The notes under the pieces are model-generated. The model ran no database searches, was not told the origin of the DNA, and worked only from the letters and a program-made list of their open reading frames with translations. 64,000 nt of DNA from Symsagittifera roscoffensis (Eukaryota > Xenacoelomorpha > Acoela > Convolutidae). Below, piece by piece: positions 12,150-24,867 of this stretch. Position 1 is the stretch's first letter. Each line of letters begins with the position of its first letter. The translations under genes and the position numbers were made by a program. The stretch spans positions 82,484,012-82,548,011 of the forward strand of contig NC_087062.1 in the NCBI RefSeq assembly GCF_963678635.1, given 5' to 3'.

Positions 12150-13470
12150 CAGAATCATCTTTACTCGAATTTATGGATGAAAACAGCTTTCAGCAACATG
12201 TTGATTTCCTCACCACAAACTCAAGCTTATTAGATTTCTTTATTACCTCAAAGGTTTTGAAGTTGAACAAACATGGCCGTTAAAGAATCTAGATATGTCA
12301 AACCACATTGCCGTAGAAGCCACAGTATCCGTTGAAAAAAAGTTTTTCTACGGAAATTAGACCGCGATACCTATTTCAGCTAAGGTAATGGGATTTCGAA
12401 AAACTTAACAATAATATTATTCAATCCGGTTTTCAACACTATTGCTGGTCTAATGTATCATTTCTCATTGAACAATGGTATCATTGGTTAAATGAAAAAC
12501 TGAGAGAAACCATTCCTGTGAGAACAAAACACAGATGCTCACTTTTTCCCTGGATAAGATCTGAGACTTTGAGATTACTCAATCAATTTGAATCAAGTTC
12601 TCGAAAACTTGGCGGTAAGCATCCCAAGTGTCTTGCATCACCTATAATTTGTCGAAGATCCCCTCAAAATGACAAGATTGAATACGAGAAACGCCTAGCA
12701 GATGCCAGAAACACAAGAATTTTGTTTAAATCTTATAGTCTCTACCATCAACCTTGCGCTTTCGCAATGCGGAAGCCTCGACTGGCCCCAAGAAGGTTGA
12801 GTTATTTGCTATTTTTTGCTGAAAACTACATCGTGTCTTCTCAATAACAAATAAACCATAAATTTAAAACGAATTGTCTTATTAATGATTTTATATCGAC
12901 AATTCCTTGACTATGGATGTGTGTTGAAACCTAGATATTAAAAAAGCAAGTGGTCTGGTTTACCTTCCACCTTTTTTATTCTATAAATGTGCTAAAACAA
13001 TCTGTAACTCTTTTTTTCAATTATTTTACTAAATGAAACAATCTTCATCATATCCAGAAACATAGAAATATTCAATAATTTCTCTCATTCATAAAAAGCG
13101 TTAAAATTTAAGTAGAAAACTATTGACCAGTCTCTTTTTTATCAGTACCTTCAAAATAGTTGAGCGATTTTTATTTTTTATCACTGTATGATTTTTGCAA
13201 ACCTTTTTTTCATAATTCTCAGTTTGATTTTAGGAAAAACGCTCCAGTTCACTTCAACTTTTAGCTTACTTACATGAAATTTATTCAGGATTTCAACAGG
13301 GGAAAGAGATAGATGTTATATATACAGACTCCGAGAAGGCTTTTGACAGAGTGGACCATGGAATTTTACATCAAAAATTTTCTAATTTTGGTGTCAGAGG
13401 GAAGCTATTAACCTTGTTAACTTCTTATTTTAGCGGTCGCAAACAAAATATCAAAGTTAGAATATCAAGG
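12150..13470 (+). mobile_element. Non-LTR retrotransposon fragment (endonuclease end to early RT)
   Basis: On the + strand, the tail of an APE-like endonuclease (SSLLDFFITSKVL, then a degraded SDH-type block near 12,300) is followed by an EN-RT linker (12,380-12,850, including WLNEKLRETIPVRTKHRCSL and PWIRSETLRLL). A decayed stretch leads to RT blocks at 13,230-13,470: LAYLHEIYSGFQQGKEIDVI, FDRVDHGILHQKF and LLTSYFSGRKQNIKV. Stops and shifts interrupt it. The 3' half of the RT, including the catalytic aspartates, is missing. Confidence 0.78.
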
Positions 13471-13589
13471 TTAAAATACAAAATATCAAGGTTAAAAGTG
13501 GATGATGCCAAAAACCAGCGTCTACTGGAGCGCGTCGAAACTTCAGAAGTTGCGCATCACAGCAGTACAAGAGAAATATAATAGAGGGT

Positions 13590-14036
13590 ACAGGGTTTTT
13601 AGGAGCACACTTTACAAAATTTGAATTTTACATCTCTCTATTGAGGTCTTCCATTGTACTCGCAAGAGTTGCAAGATTTACTTCCAAATTTGATGGCACA
13701 ATTCCTGGAAGTTTTTGAGGTATGACAGTTTTTGTGATTTTTTCAAAAATTTCAATTTTTTTCTCAAATGTTGAAGCTCCCAACCCAGTAGTTGGGGGCT
13801 GTCGAAAAACTCTCAGGGATTGCAATTCTTGCCTTGAAATTTCATTGCTCAAATTTTTGTAGTTGTTCAGATATGAAGTTTTTTGTAATTTTTTCTGAAA
13901 ATTTTTACTGAAAACTTAAATTTGAAGTTTTTTTTAAAATTTCAAAAGGTTCTTATTTCGAGGTTTTATTTCCAATATCTGCGGTTTTTTATAGTTTGCC
14001 AAAAAGTCGAAGCACCAGAGGTGCGTTACATGTTAG
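13590..14036 (+). mobile_element. Helitron-like element, 3' end with about two array units
   Basis: The 3' end has a hairpin GCACC-AGA-GGTGC (14,012-14,024), eight bases, then TTAG followed by T (14,033-14,037). The canonical Helitron end is a short hairpin about 10 bases before CTRR-T. The sequence before it carries about two units of the same diverged repeat that is arrayed at 16,020-17,700. The 5' end was not found. No Rep or helicase coding is present, so it would be non-autonomous. Confidence 0.6.
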
Positions 14037-14592
14037 TCTTTATTTATTCGCAAATCGGTTCGATCGATGTCTGGCACGCGATCCAAATTTTCCAGTTGCT
14101 AGTAGACTACCTTATCAAGAGTCGATTATTCTTTCCTATATATCCCCAGCAAAATGTAGTCCGAGCCCCCTCCAGCAATTGTAAACTTTCTAAAATAATT
14201 GGAAGGTCAGAAGTATCGAAGTAACCGAGGTTACAGTCAGGAGTCCCTTCATCACATTACAGTTAAAATCAAAATCCTAGCAATTATATTGAGAAAACAA
14301 ACACCTGCACAGAATAAACCGGAGTTGAAAAAGATTGATCTGATATGAGTCTACGGGTTTATCAGATACTTATACTGTGATATCGGTATAATTGTGATAT
14401 CAAGGTGATTTCGCTAAAAGTTTCAAGCCGGGTTATATAATGGGAAAGAACCGGAACATTTCCAGGTTTTTTGCTGTAATGTTGCTGACAAGGAAACAGA
14501 ATTTTGAAGGCTTTTAATTTTGTACCTCAGCTGATAATCACGTATTAGGAATGTCCAGCATTTTTGTAGAATGAAGTTTTTTTTAGTTCGAT

Positions 14593-17500
14593 ATGGCTGA
14601 AGCTGGTTCAGAAGATAAAAAGTCAGCGGCTAATTGGAGCGATTTGGAATTACGTGATGCCCCAGATTTTCCTGGAAAAGAACACTTGGCGGCGTTCGCT
14701 AGAATGGAAGTAGTCTTCGATAAGCTGAAGATACTCCAGTTTGAGGCTCAACTGATGCCGACATTTAAAAGGATGGGATATAAAGCTATCACGAGGTTTA
14801 TAGTAATTACCTATTTCCAATTTCAGCTCCCAATCCCTGTCTCAATAAATGTAGTCAGTCTGCCTTTTTTTGTATTTGCTTTACGTTTAATAGAAATTTT
14901 ATTTATTGCTGCAGTTTTCTGAAATCTCAAATTGGGTTAAGTTTATCAAAAAAGTGACAATCATAAATTGATTCATAAATTCAAAGTTTTAAGGGCATCT
15001 ATTTTTTTTTCGTTGAATTTCGAAATTTGAGATTTTTTCTATTGGCAATGTTTTGTAATTAGCTCTATCCAATTATAGCTGCCCAGCCCTAGTATAGAAA
15101 AATAGTCAAATGATTTGTTGTCAATGCATTTCGAACGTTAATATATTTATGTGGTATTCTTACTATTTAGCCTTAGAACCAAGTTTCCTAATTTCTTAGC
15201 AATTGAAACGAGAGCATTTTATCACGTTTAAGCAGTCGACATCTTAACACGTTCATTTATTTATCTGTTATTAAGCGGTTAGTGAGCGATGCATTTGCAT
15301 GTTTGATTATTATCATCTCCGAAAGTGTTTTTTGTAGCTTTGTCAAACTTCACTCTTTCGAGAAATGTTCCTTCCATTCACTTAATGAAAGAAACATGCT
15401 AAGAAGATGAGGCTCTCTTTTTTGATATATATAAGATGGCGGATTTTTTCTTTATTCTCGAAAAAAGGTTAAAACTTTTATCAAGTTAAATTTTTTTCAG
15501 AAAATTATGTCCGTTAAAATTTTTCTTTCAATTTTTGAGTCATAGGCTTTTTTCCAGATACTTCGTCAAGTTCAAGTTTTACTACTAATAATTAGTTATT
15601 TAACAAACATAAATGTTCTGTTACTGAAGATAGCTAATTTATCTTTTACGCATAGCTACATCTTACTATTTCTTAATTAGGCTATTTTTTGTCCATGAAT
15701 CCACACTGCCCTGATCGAATGGCATGGAAAAACGTGTTATCCTCCATTTAATAGCTTGAATGTTATTCAGAACGCCCTCATCTGAACCATTCCTTACGCG
15801 CTTTCCATTAAACGCATTAGTAGTAGTATCTATTATATATTTAAATGTGGGCTTCACTATCTCGCCATGTTTAAGCTTTTTCAACGTATTATTTCTGCAT
15901 GTTTAACAAAAGAATTTTTTCACGTTTAAGTTTTATCCTATATTGCAATGGTTACGGTTTTTTTTTTCGATTTTCCAGTTTAAATTCAGTGTTTATTTCA
16001 TCAAGTTTGAAATTAGCAACCCAATAGTAGGATATTGTCAGAGTTTTCCCAGGTTTTGCAATTTTGGCCTCCATATATGAATAACCAAATCCTTTTAGTT
16101 TACGAGATATGCAATTTTCGAGATTTTTCAAAAAATTTTGGAAAGTTCAATTAAAAAAGTTGGGTGCTATCAAGGTACTCTCAGGGGTTGCGAATCTTGC
16201 CTCAAATTCTCACTTCTCGAATGCTTGTAGCTTTCGAGATATGACGTTTTTTATTATTTTCAGAATTTTTCAAAAACTTGGATTTTAAAAAATTCCAAAT
16301 TGTTGAAGATATCAATCCTGTTGTTGGATATCGTGAGGGTACTCTCAGAGGGTTGCGAATTTTGCCTCTGATTATGGCTGCTCAAATCCTTTAGTTTTCA
16401 GAGAAGTTAGATATGATAAGTTTCACAAAATTGAAATTACCATCTCTGTAGTGAGACTCTGTCAGGTTACTCTCAGGAGTTGCGAATTTCGCCGCCAAAT
16501 GTGACTGCTCAAATCCTTGCATATTTTCAGATGTGGCGTTTTTTTGTGATTTTTTCAAAAAAACTTGTATGTTAACAAATTCCAGTCTTTGAACATCTCA
16601 GTCCTGTTATTGGAATCTGTGAGGGTACTCTCAGGGGGTTGCGAATCTTGCTTCTGAATATGGCTGCTCAAGTTTTTGTAGTTTCCCAGATATGACGTTT
16701 TTTCAAAATTTTTCAGAAAATTAGGTATAAAAAATTCTCAAATTTTGAAATTATCATGTCTGTAGTGAGGCTCTGTCAGGGAACTCTCAGGAGTTGCAAA
16801 TTTTGCCTCCAAATAGGATTGCTCAAAGCCTTGCATATTTTCAGATGTGGCGTTTTTTTGTGATTTTTTCAAAAAAAATTTCATGAAAATTAAATAAATT
16901 TTTATTTCAAAGTTGGAAATTTCTAACTTGTGGTTGCGGGGGGCGGGGGCTTGTCAGAGTAATCTCAGGGTTGCAAATTTTTCCTGCAATTAGGAATGCC
17001 CAAATCATGTTTGTTTAAAAGATACCAAAATTTTTGTGATTTTTTTGGGAAATTTTCAGAAAACTCAAATTACAAAATATTTCGTTCAACTGAAATTCCC
17101 AAACCTGTAGTTGTACACTTTCAAAGATTGCGAATATTGCCTTCAAAAAAGACCGCTCAAGTTTTGGTAGTTTTCGAGATGTGATTTTTTTTGGTTTTCA
17201 AAAAAAATACTTTTTTTTACAAAATGTAAAGATGAAGCTTCTCAAAATTTGAATTTCCCAACGTTGTAGTTGGGTACTGTAAGAGTACTTTAAGGAGTTG
17301 CAAATCTTGCATCCAAATGCGACTGCTCAATTGCTTTCAGTTTCTCGGATATGACGTTTCTTATTTCATTATAAACTTAGATATAAAAAAAATGTCATAA
17401 ATTTTTATTTTTTTTCAAAATTTGAATTAAAAAAACGAATGAAAAACTTAACAAAAGTTGAAGTTACTCTCAGGAGTTGCAAATGTTGCGGCCAAATGCG

Positions 17501-20500
17501 ACTGCTCAATTGCTTTCAGTTTCCCAGATGTGATGTTTCTTAGTTCATTTTAAATTTTTCGAAGAACTTATATAAAACTTCACAAAATTTTATGGTTATT
17601 CAAAAATTTTTAAATAAAAAACGTGAATAAAAACTTTGCAAAATTTGTTATTACGAACCCTATAATTAGGTGCTATCAGAGTACACTCAAAGAATAGTTT
17701 TTTGAGTGATTGAAAATTCGAAGCACCGGAGGTGCGTTACACGCTAGTTGTCTATGAATGTAATGAAGACGGATATATTTGGCTGTGATCGATTTTGTTT
17801 TCAATTCAATTTCATTTGCTAAATGGAAAGCAAATTACGCTCTACAGTATCGAAAATTTAAATAGCGCAATAAAGCGTGAATAACTTTGTGTTTGGAAAG
17901 TTGTCGTAATTTTTAGATTTACTAGCCGAATTTGAAAAATTACTTCACGTCCCAGTTTTTTTTAATTAGATTAATTTTATGAAAAAAAATTGTCTATCAT
18001 AAGATTAAAGAAAGTTAGAGAGCTTCAACTTGATATTTTTTGAAGTTCCAACGAAAGCTCAGAATTTTGACACATGGATATACTGAAAAAAAAAACATGA
18101 AAGTTTTTTGTATCGAATTTTTTTGTGTTGTAGTTTTTTGTTGGTTTTCGCATATCCGTCTGTACGTAGACAACTTTCAGGAGATGCGAGCTTAAGGTTA
18201 GCTGAATTGTGCCTAAAACTGTTTTGGGATTTGGATGTTATTAAAAAAAGTTCGGGATGCATAAAATTTTCGTGGTTTTAATTTTTTATATCGACACGTT
18301 GCTGTACTAGTATGTAAGTTTGCGAAGTAAGACTGAAAACATGAGGCTCTCTTTTTTTTTGATTTTCATCATGGCGGATTTTTTCACTATTCTTGAAAAA
18401 ATGTCGCCATTTATCGATGGCGAAATCTCTCCTAATTTAGCTTATTTATGGGATAATTGAAACGTTTTTTTTTGCAGATTTAAGAGTTAATAGAATTGTT
18501 TCGATTTGTGTTTCAACTTGCGAGAAGAAGCATCTTGTAATGGGAACAAGACTTTTTCCCCAGTAAACAACTTTTCTCACTAATCTGTAGGAAAATGAAC
18601 GTGCTGTTATTTAACTTAAGCAACTTGCAGGCCCTTTCGAAGTGGTCGAGCTGTTGTCTTTGCTCTGTACGGGCTGCTTGTCGGACCTTGCTTTTTTTAT
18701 CATGAAATTGTAAATTTTCTGTCCGGGAAAAATTGAATTGTCCGGCTTTTGCTTGCCTGCTTTACTTTGTCGGCATGGTTGCCACATCGTGGATTTTGAT
18801 TTTTTTGTGCTGTAAGAAATTGTCATCGTAGTTGCAAGTGCTGTTGAATTACTCTTCACTTTGTAAATTTACTAAACCTGACTTGGCAAATTTTTTCCTT
18901 GCTTTTTTGCCTAAATAGTTTTGTCTAATGTTTTACCGAGATGCTCAACTTTTGTTGTGTCGATTGAAGGTCAAGAAATGATTGTTTTAAAAAATATATA
19001 ATTAGTTCAATGCTAGTGGTTGTTTTTATTGATTTTTTTTTCAAAAATCATTTTAAAAGATTAAGTTTTAACTATTTTCCCCCTTTGTTATTTCTGCCTC
19101 ATTTTCTATTCGATAGCTTCAAAGCTATGTATTGCAATTGATGCAAAGCTCCGCCCCGCCTCCGTGGTGAACTAGATTTTGTCAAAGTGTATTTGTTAAT
19201 TCATTGTTCAAAAGCAGTTGTTGCAGTTTCGAATGATGTTTCTGGCTTCAGGGACTTCTTCGCATGGAGTCACGAAGAAGAGAGCTCGCGTAGTCGTATA
19301 AACATGTTCTTCCCTTTCATCGCACTATGCCAATGGCTATTACACAAATGCGGCGACTCCGGTTTTATGAAAGAAGTTGACTTGGAGCGACAGGACCCAA
19401 CGACTACGATAAAAGAATTGGGGAACTCGTTGCACGCTCTCAATTGTCGAATTCCAGAGGGTGACGAGAGGAAGCTGATCAGAGGCTATGGTCCAGAATG
19501 CGTACGAGTTCTGCATATTCTATGCGATGAAGCCATAAGCAAAACGAGAGCTCTCTGGAAGAAGGAGTAAGTTAATGTGAAGTTTGATTCTAATGCCATC
19601 TTGCAGAAAAAAACTGTAATGGTTTCAACGTTATTTATTATTAAGTTTGACTGCGAAACGGAATTAGAGCTACCATTTTGTTATATTTTAAGACCCGAGT
19701 ATCCAGAAGTATTAGGCGACGGTGGTATTGGAGGCGACGATGATGATGCTGCGCTCGTCGAGGACGATAACTGCGAAGTAGTGGTTCGCGACGACGATAG
19801 TATTGAGGTAACTAATTAATACTAAAAGCGCATTCACATTTTCCCGTTTTTTCAAATGGCAACTATTGTATTTAATTGACAGGAAGAAAGTGACGAGAAT
19901 GATGAAAACTATGTCGACCTTGAGACTGTGTCTGCCCAGCGAAACAGAGGAGGCTTCGGAGAAGTTACAGGAGCAGCAGGCTCAGATTATAGCTCTGGAG
20001 TAGGTGCAATGGGAGACGTTGGGGGTGCTGGATTGGAAATGGAGTGCGAGATTGACCCAAAGGACTGGCGTGAAGAAGTTGAACGAGTGCTTCCGTCTCT
20101 CAAGGTCACCGTGCGGGCAGATCACAAGGTGTGAGAATAGTTAATGACTCGCTTTTTTGTGAATTTTATGTTTGAATAAAGCCCTGCAATATGGGATATT
20201 TGGGATGCGCTCGTATGAGTCATGTTTTGAGCTGCTGTCTCTTTCTACAGGAATGAAAGAGCCCCTAGGACCAACATAGTGGAATTAAAGCCTAGTGCTA
20301 CTAATGACGGTGTTTGTAGCTCATATGTGATCTCTTATATCATTTGCGAGAGCGAGTGACTAGTAATCAGGAACTAGACGACTAGGAACGTGAAAATCTT
20401 TCCCGGCCGGACCTTGTTTTCTTCCTCACCATGTATTTATGTATGTATGCCGTGCTTTGTTATGGAACCTCTACACCTTACTGCTCCCTTCCCATTTGGT

Positions 20501-22779
20501 CCAGATTTAAAGCACGCGTCTTTGGAACATAGTGTCTAGGGTTTGAGTCCCGGCCGGACCTTATTTTTCATTATGTGGAAGAAAGCTTTACTTTCGGACT
20601 ATCGTTTGTCTGCTTATTTTTTGTCGGCTTACGGTCCAATGCAGGAAGGCCAGATATTGTAGTTATTAAGATATCGAACTTTTTAAACTTGCAAGGTAGG
20701 CTTTGCAAGGTATAAATAATGGCGCTGAGATGGCGTTAGAGAGGGATATGATGGTATTGTGTGTGTGATTAGGACTGGCGCTCACATATAGACCAGATGG
20801 AGAGCCACAAGAAGGCCATGGACAGTTCGAAGGAGACGTGTGAGTTGTTGGAGAAGCTGTCCAGGGACATCACGGAGACGCTGAACAAGATAGAGAGCAG
20901 GGAGAGTTATATGAACAGGGCCCTGGATGTGGACATCAACGAGTACTCCATGAAGAACGCGCAACTCACCGAGGTACGTCTTTCTATCATTATAGCCCCC
21001 CCCCCCCCCCGCCGACCCGGTCTAGTGACAAAACTTATAACCCACAAACACTCCGATTCTTCTATATGTAGAGGCTATAATAAGAAAGGGTACTAGTTTT
21101 CTTGTTTGGTCCCTTAAAAAGGATGTGGTCCCTGATAAAAAATAGAGGTACAGAATGTGGTTAATTCTAACAATAAGCATCTGAATTTATCCATGTTTTG
21201 TGCAAAACCGACCTAGTTAGTCTAGAGGGCGCGAATCCGGTTACCGACCCTAAGGCGTAGGTTGGAATCCCGTGCCGGCTTTTCGTTTTAGAAAAAAATT
21301 GGGACCAAACAAGTAAACTAGTACCATTAGAAAGACCGTCTGAGGTCAGTCCGGTCAGAAAGAGAGCACAACACAGGGCCTCTTGGTTCACAAGAGTCAA
21401 ACATGATTATTACCAATGCAACCCTTTTGCGTCTTATTTGGAATCTTGCATACTTGATGTTTTAATTTTGGTGTCCTCTCGCGCTATCTTCATCAGTTGA
21501 GTTAAAAATAAAAGGAGACCAATCTGTAGCTATTTCAATTTCAATTGAAGTTTTAGATTTTTCTAGTAGAAGTTTGTTGCTGCTTGCTATCGCAGTTGTT
21601 CATTGTGTGCTGTGGTAAGTGAGTCGTGAGTATTGTGTGGGTCTGGTTTAGATCAAGGCCAAGTACAAGAAGGCGTCGGGCGGGATAGCGGAGAGGTCGC
21701 ACACTCTCATGCAACTGACGGAGGAGTTAGACAGACTGAAGGTGGAGATGGAGCAGAGGGGGTCACTACTCTCCAACACAGGTACCACACCGCTTGACTT
21801 CTTTACTATCTTCACCTGCAAATTTTTGTTTGTAATACTATTTCAGTTTTTTGAAACCGAAGTCGCACAAGTTTGTGTTCAAATTTCGCGTTCAATTTAG
21901 CAGCATGTGTAATATCCACAACTTAAGCCCGTGTTTTATCCGCTTTTTTAAAAGACGTAGAGTTCATATTCAGCCTATTGGAGATGTTCTTGGAATTTTA
22001 CAGATCGCGAAGAGCAGGTTCAACTCTGTACCTAGCTCAGTTCAATAATGTGCAAGAATTAGGGTTATGAAATTGAAATACAGATAATTGAAACGCCGTT
22101 TTAAGTTGCTGCTCCAGCCTAAAAATGAAATATTTGAAACTGGGCAAATTGTATCCGCTTGCTTCTCTGCTTAACTTATATAACAAATTTTATAGTTCCA
22201 GCGAATCAGTGTTTTGGCCTTAGAATTTTGAAGGGCAAGGGCTCCAAATTGTTTTCCTGAATATACATCCTAAGTGTGGAATTTTGTATCGTTTTTCTCC
22301 GGTAATCGTGAATCCTAGCAATTGAGCAATATATGGCGCGGCAGCTTGGTTTTTGGGTTCCGATATTTTTGTCATTTCTGGGTTCGATATTTTTGAATGT
22401 ATTCCAGACGTCGGTTATTTTTTTAATTGCATTTTAAAATCATCTGGAACAGTTTTTATGAATCAGCATTGATTCTCTTCAATTAATGAGAGGACCAACC
22501 TACTAGCTGTTCAGTGGTAACGGAGTTTGTATTGGACTGCATGTATTCTCGAGGCTGGATAATATTGCCTTATAGTTAATTAACGAGCACGGTGAGGTCA
22601 TGGTGGGCCTTGAAGCACGGACCTTACAATCTATAAGAGGTTCACTGGCATAATGATTTTCAGAGCCGCTGAAGAGCATCAAGAGTTCTATTCAGCAGAT
22701 TAAAAGCGAGACAGTCCAGATGGATATGCGCATAGGGGTGCTGCAAAACATACTCCTTCATTCAAGCCTCATCGAATAA
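14593..22779 (+). CDS. IFT57: Intraflagellar transport protein 57 homologue, 7 coding exons
   Basis: Component of the IFT-B complex that moves cargo along the ciliary axoneme. Exons: 14,593-14,795; 19,252-19,566; 19,693-19,807; 19,883-20,128; 20,773-20,973; 21,652-21,781; 22,664-22,779 (stop TAA). All joins are GT-AG and in phase. They give 441 aa, against about 429 in the human protein. The N-terminal globular (CH-like) part is in exons 1-2, including FDKLKILQFEAQLMPTFKRM, PFIALCQWLLHKCG and the conserved RGYGPECVRVLHILCDEA. An acidic linker follows in exons 3-4, then the block EVERVLPSLKVTVRADHKDW. The last three exons are coiled coil (LLEKLSRDITETLNKIESRE, LTEELDRLKVEMEQRG), ending IKSETVQMDMRIGVLQNILL. 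The C-terminus is shorter than the human tail. An AG acceptor-like TTTTTTTTAG lies six bases before the ATG, so an untranslated 5' exon or trans-splicing is possible. Intron 1 (4.5 kb) is full of repeats. Confidence 0.95.
14925..15040. repeat. Fragment of dispersed family B in IFT57 intron 1
   Basis: Contains the run CTCAAATTGGGTTAAGTTTA, then the ATTCAAAG...TTTAAGGGC...CTATTTTTTT block seen in the fuller copies at 24,200, 27,300, 31,125 and 36,080. Confidence 0.65.
15405..15470. repeat. Repeat with ATGAGGCTCTCTTTTTT head
   Basis: GATGAGGCTCTCTTTTTTG, then about ten bases, then ATGGCGGATTTTTTC and TTCTCGAAAAAA. The same series occurs at 18,340-18,405. It could be the 5' end (TC-start) of the Helitron-like element that ends at 17,747, but that is inference. 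Confidence 0.5.
16020..17747 (+). mobile_element. Helitron-like element 3' part with tandem array (about 10 units of 150-170 bp)
   Basis: About ten diverged units in one orientation. Each contains GGTACTCTCAGGGGTTGCGA, then TTGCCTCCAAAT, a GCTCAAATCCTTG block, then GATATGACGTTTTTT and a T/A-rich stretch. The array ends at a hairpin GCACC-GGA-GGTGC (17,723-17,735), GTTACACG, CTAG (17,744-17,747) and then T, the layout of a Helitron 3' terminus. The end matches the one at 14,036, including hairpin and spacing. No transposase coding is seen. Confidence 0.65.
18340..18405. repeat. Second copy of the ATGAGGCTCTC repeat
   Basis: Shares ATGAGGCTCTCTTTTTTTTT, CATGGCGGATTTTTTC and TATTCTTGAAAAAA with 15,405-15,470. 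Confidence 0.6.
18620..18900 (+). repeat. SINE-like element, copy 1 (degenerate tRNA head)
   Basis: The head has a box A-like AGTGGTCGAGCTG. The body shares GTCGGC, GGTTGCC, TTGTGCTGT, TCATCGTAGTTGCAA and TTTGTAAA blocks, in order and spacing, with 24,868-25,140. Confidence 0.6.
20460..20650 (+). repeat. SINE-like element, copy 2
   Basis: The tRNA-like head ends in a clear box B-like GGTTTGAGTCCCGGCCGGAC, followed by CTTATTTTTC and the body blocks TTTGTCTGCTTATTTT and GTCGGCTTA. The same GGCCGGACCTT junction also occurs at about 20,402, probably an older fragment. Lies in IFT57 intron 4. Confidence 0.62.
21205..21285 (+). repeat. tRNA-like sequence in IFT57 intron 5
   Basis: Box A-like TAGTCTAGAGGGCG and, about 40 bases on, box B-like GTAGGTTGGAATCCCGTGCC. 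The pair is spaced as in a tRNA, but stems were not convincingly closed. It is more likely a tRNA-derived repeat than a working tRNA gene. Confidence 0.5.
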
Positions 22780-23269
22780 GCGAGCTACATATCAAACGGT
22801 TTCAGAAAATTGCATGTTTTGAAATCAGAGTATGCACCGCAAACATGTAGATGAAAGAGATAATGTTGAGCGGGCCTTGTGACATTGTACAGAGACTGGA
22901 CATGATCTGATTGACGGAAGTTATTAATTCCCTTTAGCCCCGTTTTTCTTGTAAATATTGTCAGAGGAGTTGTTCATTAGTGCAATATGTAAGATGTATC
23001 ATGTGTAAATAATTGCAAATTAATTTCAGAATTTGATTTGACTGTTTTTCTTAATATTTTGACAAGTTTTGACCACAATAGCTTCCAGTGGTTTTTATTA
23101 ATGATATTGTAATCACGTCTCTTTGGGCTTCTACAGATTTCAGTAATCGTTGCCACCTTAGATTGGTAATGAACATAGTGTTCGGATATGTTTTTTTTTT
23201 CACGCAAAATCAGGTGCAACAAATAAACGTCTAAGGAGTTTGATGAATTTTTCTGTTTTTCTGTTCGAT

Positions 23270-23850
23270 GAACGTAGTGAAGATTTTTAGTAGTGAAGAA
23301 CATCGTGATTATTTTTTGAAATTTTTCTGGAATTTGCGTGCACATCAATTTTTTTAGACCTTTGAAAACGGGGACCATTTTTGTATTCGGAAAGGTAAAC
23401 TCTACTTTAAAGCTATTTTTTTTGTTTTAGATGCGAAAGTTGATTTTTTTAAAAAAGAAGTCAGTGTTTTTCCTTGTGTTGATTGTTTCTTTTGCAATTT
23501 TCTGTTGGCTATGTTTTTCCTTGCAGAATCAGGTTTCATAATGAATCATCGAATGGTTCGAATGATATATCATATCAGAGTTCATTTAGTGGTGATTCGA
23601 GTGGCATGCAAAAAACAGGTTTGAACTTTGTTCATTTCAGTGTAATTTTGAGCGAATCAAACAAATCTAATTTCGAGAGTTTGTTATCAGAACTAAACGG
23701 TTTTACTTAACAAAAACTAATTTTGCAAGCTGCATTTAGTGCTCTCTTGGCAATTTTTTTCTAAATTAAGATAACTGCTGTCGATTATGCCTTATTAACT
23801 AGCTATATATGCCATATACTAGTCCTCTGATCAGAACACGCTCGCACAAG
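23270..23850 (+). repeat. Dispersed family B, copy upstream of BUD31
   Basis: Starts near GATGAACGTAGTGAAGA and continues through TCTGTTGGCTATGTTTTT, AATGGTTCGAATGATATATC, ATATCAGAGTTCATTTAGTG and TTATGCCTTATTAACTA. All these blocks recur in the same order in the copy that starts near 24,120. Confidence 0.75.
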
Positions 23851-24119
23851 AATTGTCCCTTATTTAAAAAAAATTTACAGCTTTTTCTTTATGTGGTTGG
23901 GGCCGTGTTCTTTTTCCCGTCCGTCAGCAAACTGTACTAATTTGAAATATATAATGTCATTCATGCTAGTGAAATTGTTTTAAAAGAATTCATTCGTTGA
24001 TAAAGCCATAATAAGTTTGTTGTTAGCCGAATAAAGTCCCTCAAGCACACTGCATAACAGCAAAAAAAGAAACAGAAAACATGTGGATTCTTTGAAAAAA
24101 TGGTTGCATTTTAAAAAAA

Positions 24120-24830
24120 AAAATACGTGCACATCAATTTTTTAGACCATTGAAAACGGAGACAATTTTTGTATTCGGATGTTTTGTTTTGTTAAATTAA
24201 GAGTTGATGAACGTAGTGAAGGATCTCATATAGGTCTTCATGATTTTTTTTCCTACTTGTTTTGTATTTTTCGCGGTTGCCTTCTGATTTCTTTTGAAAT
24301 TCAGTTCATTTCCTTTGTTGAAAGGAAAGGCAAACTCTACTTTCGAACATCAAAAGTGTAAAAGTTACAAAAAACGTGATTGGCCTCTAATTTCGAAAGT
24401 CACTTTTAATTCTCTGATTTCTCTGCGGAATAAAAACTTCACCTTCTTACGCAGTTTTTTTAAAAATCAAGTTGAGTTAAGTTTATCATAAAAAGTGTGA
24501 ATCACAAAATGTTTGTAAAATTCCAAGAGCTTCTAGGCCATTTTTTGTTTTGAATTTCTGAAAATGAGTTTTTTTTGAAAAAAAAACAATTCACTTTTTC
24601 TGTTTCCTAGGGTTCATTGATTCTTTTTCAACTGTTTGTTGGCTATGATTTTTACCACGCAAAATCAGGTATCAAAATAAATTATCGGAGAAATGGTTCG
24701 AGTGATATATCATATCAGAGTCCTTTTAGTAGTCATTCCAGCGGCATATATATTTTAAAAGTTATCCCAGTGTTGATAAGAACCGGTTTAAAATTTTTCG
24801 GCGATTTTTGAGTGATTCAAGCAAGTCTAA
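24120..24830 (+). repeat. Dispersed family B, second copy before BUD31
   Basis: Contains GATGAACGTAGTGAAGGATC (24,207), GAAAGGCAAACTCTACTTTC, CCTCTAATTTCGAAAGTC, the hairpin-like CAACTGTTTGTTGGCT (24,628) and GGTTCGAGTGATATATCATA. It resumes after the inserted elements at about 25,490-25,790 (GGAAGCTTCATTTAGCGCTT). Confidence 0.75.
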
Positions 24831-24867
24831 TTTCAAACGTTCATTATTACACTTGCGAGATTAAGTG

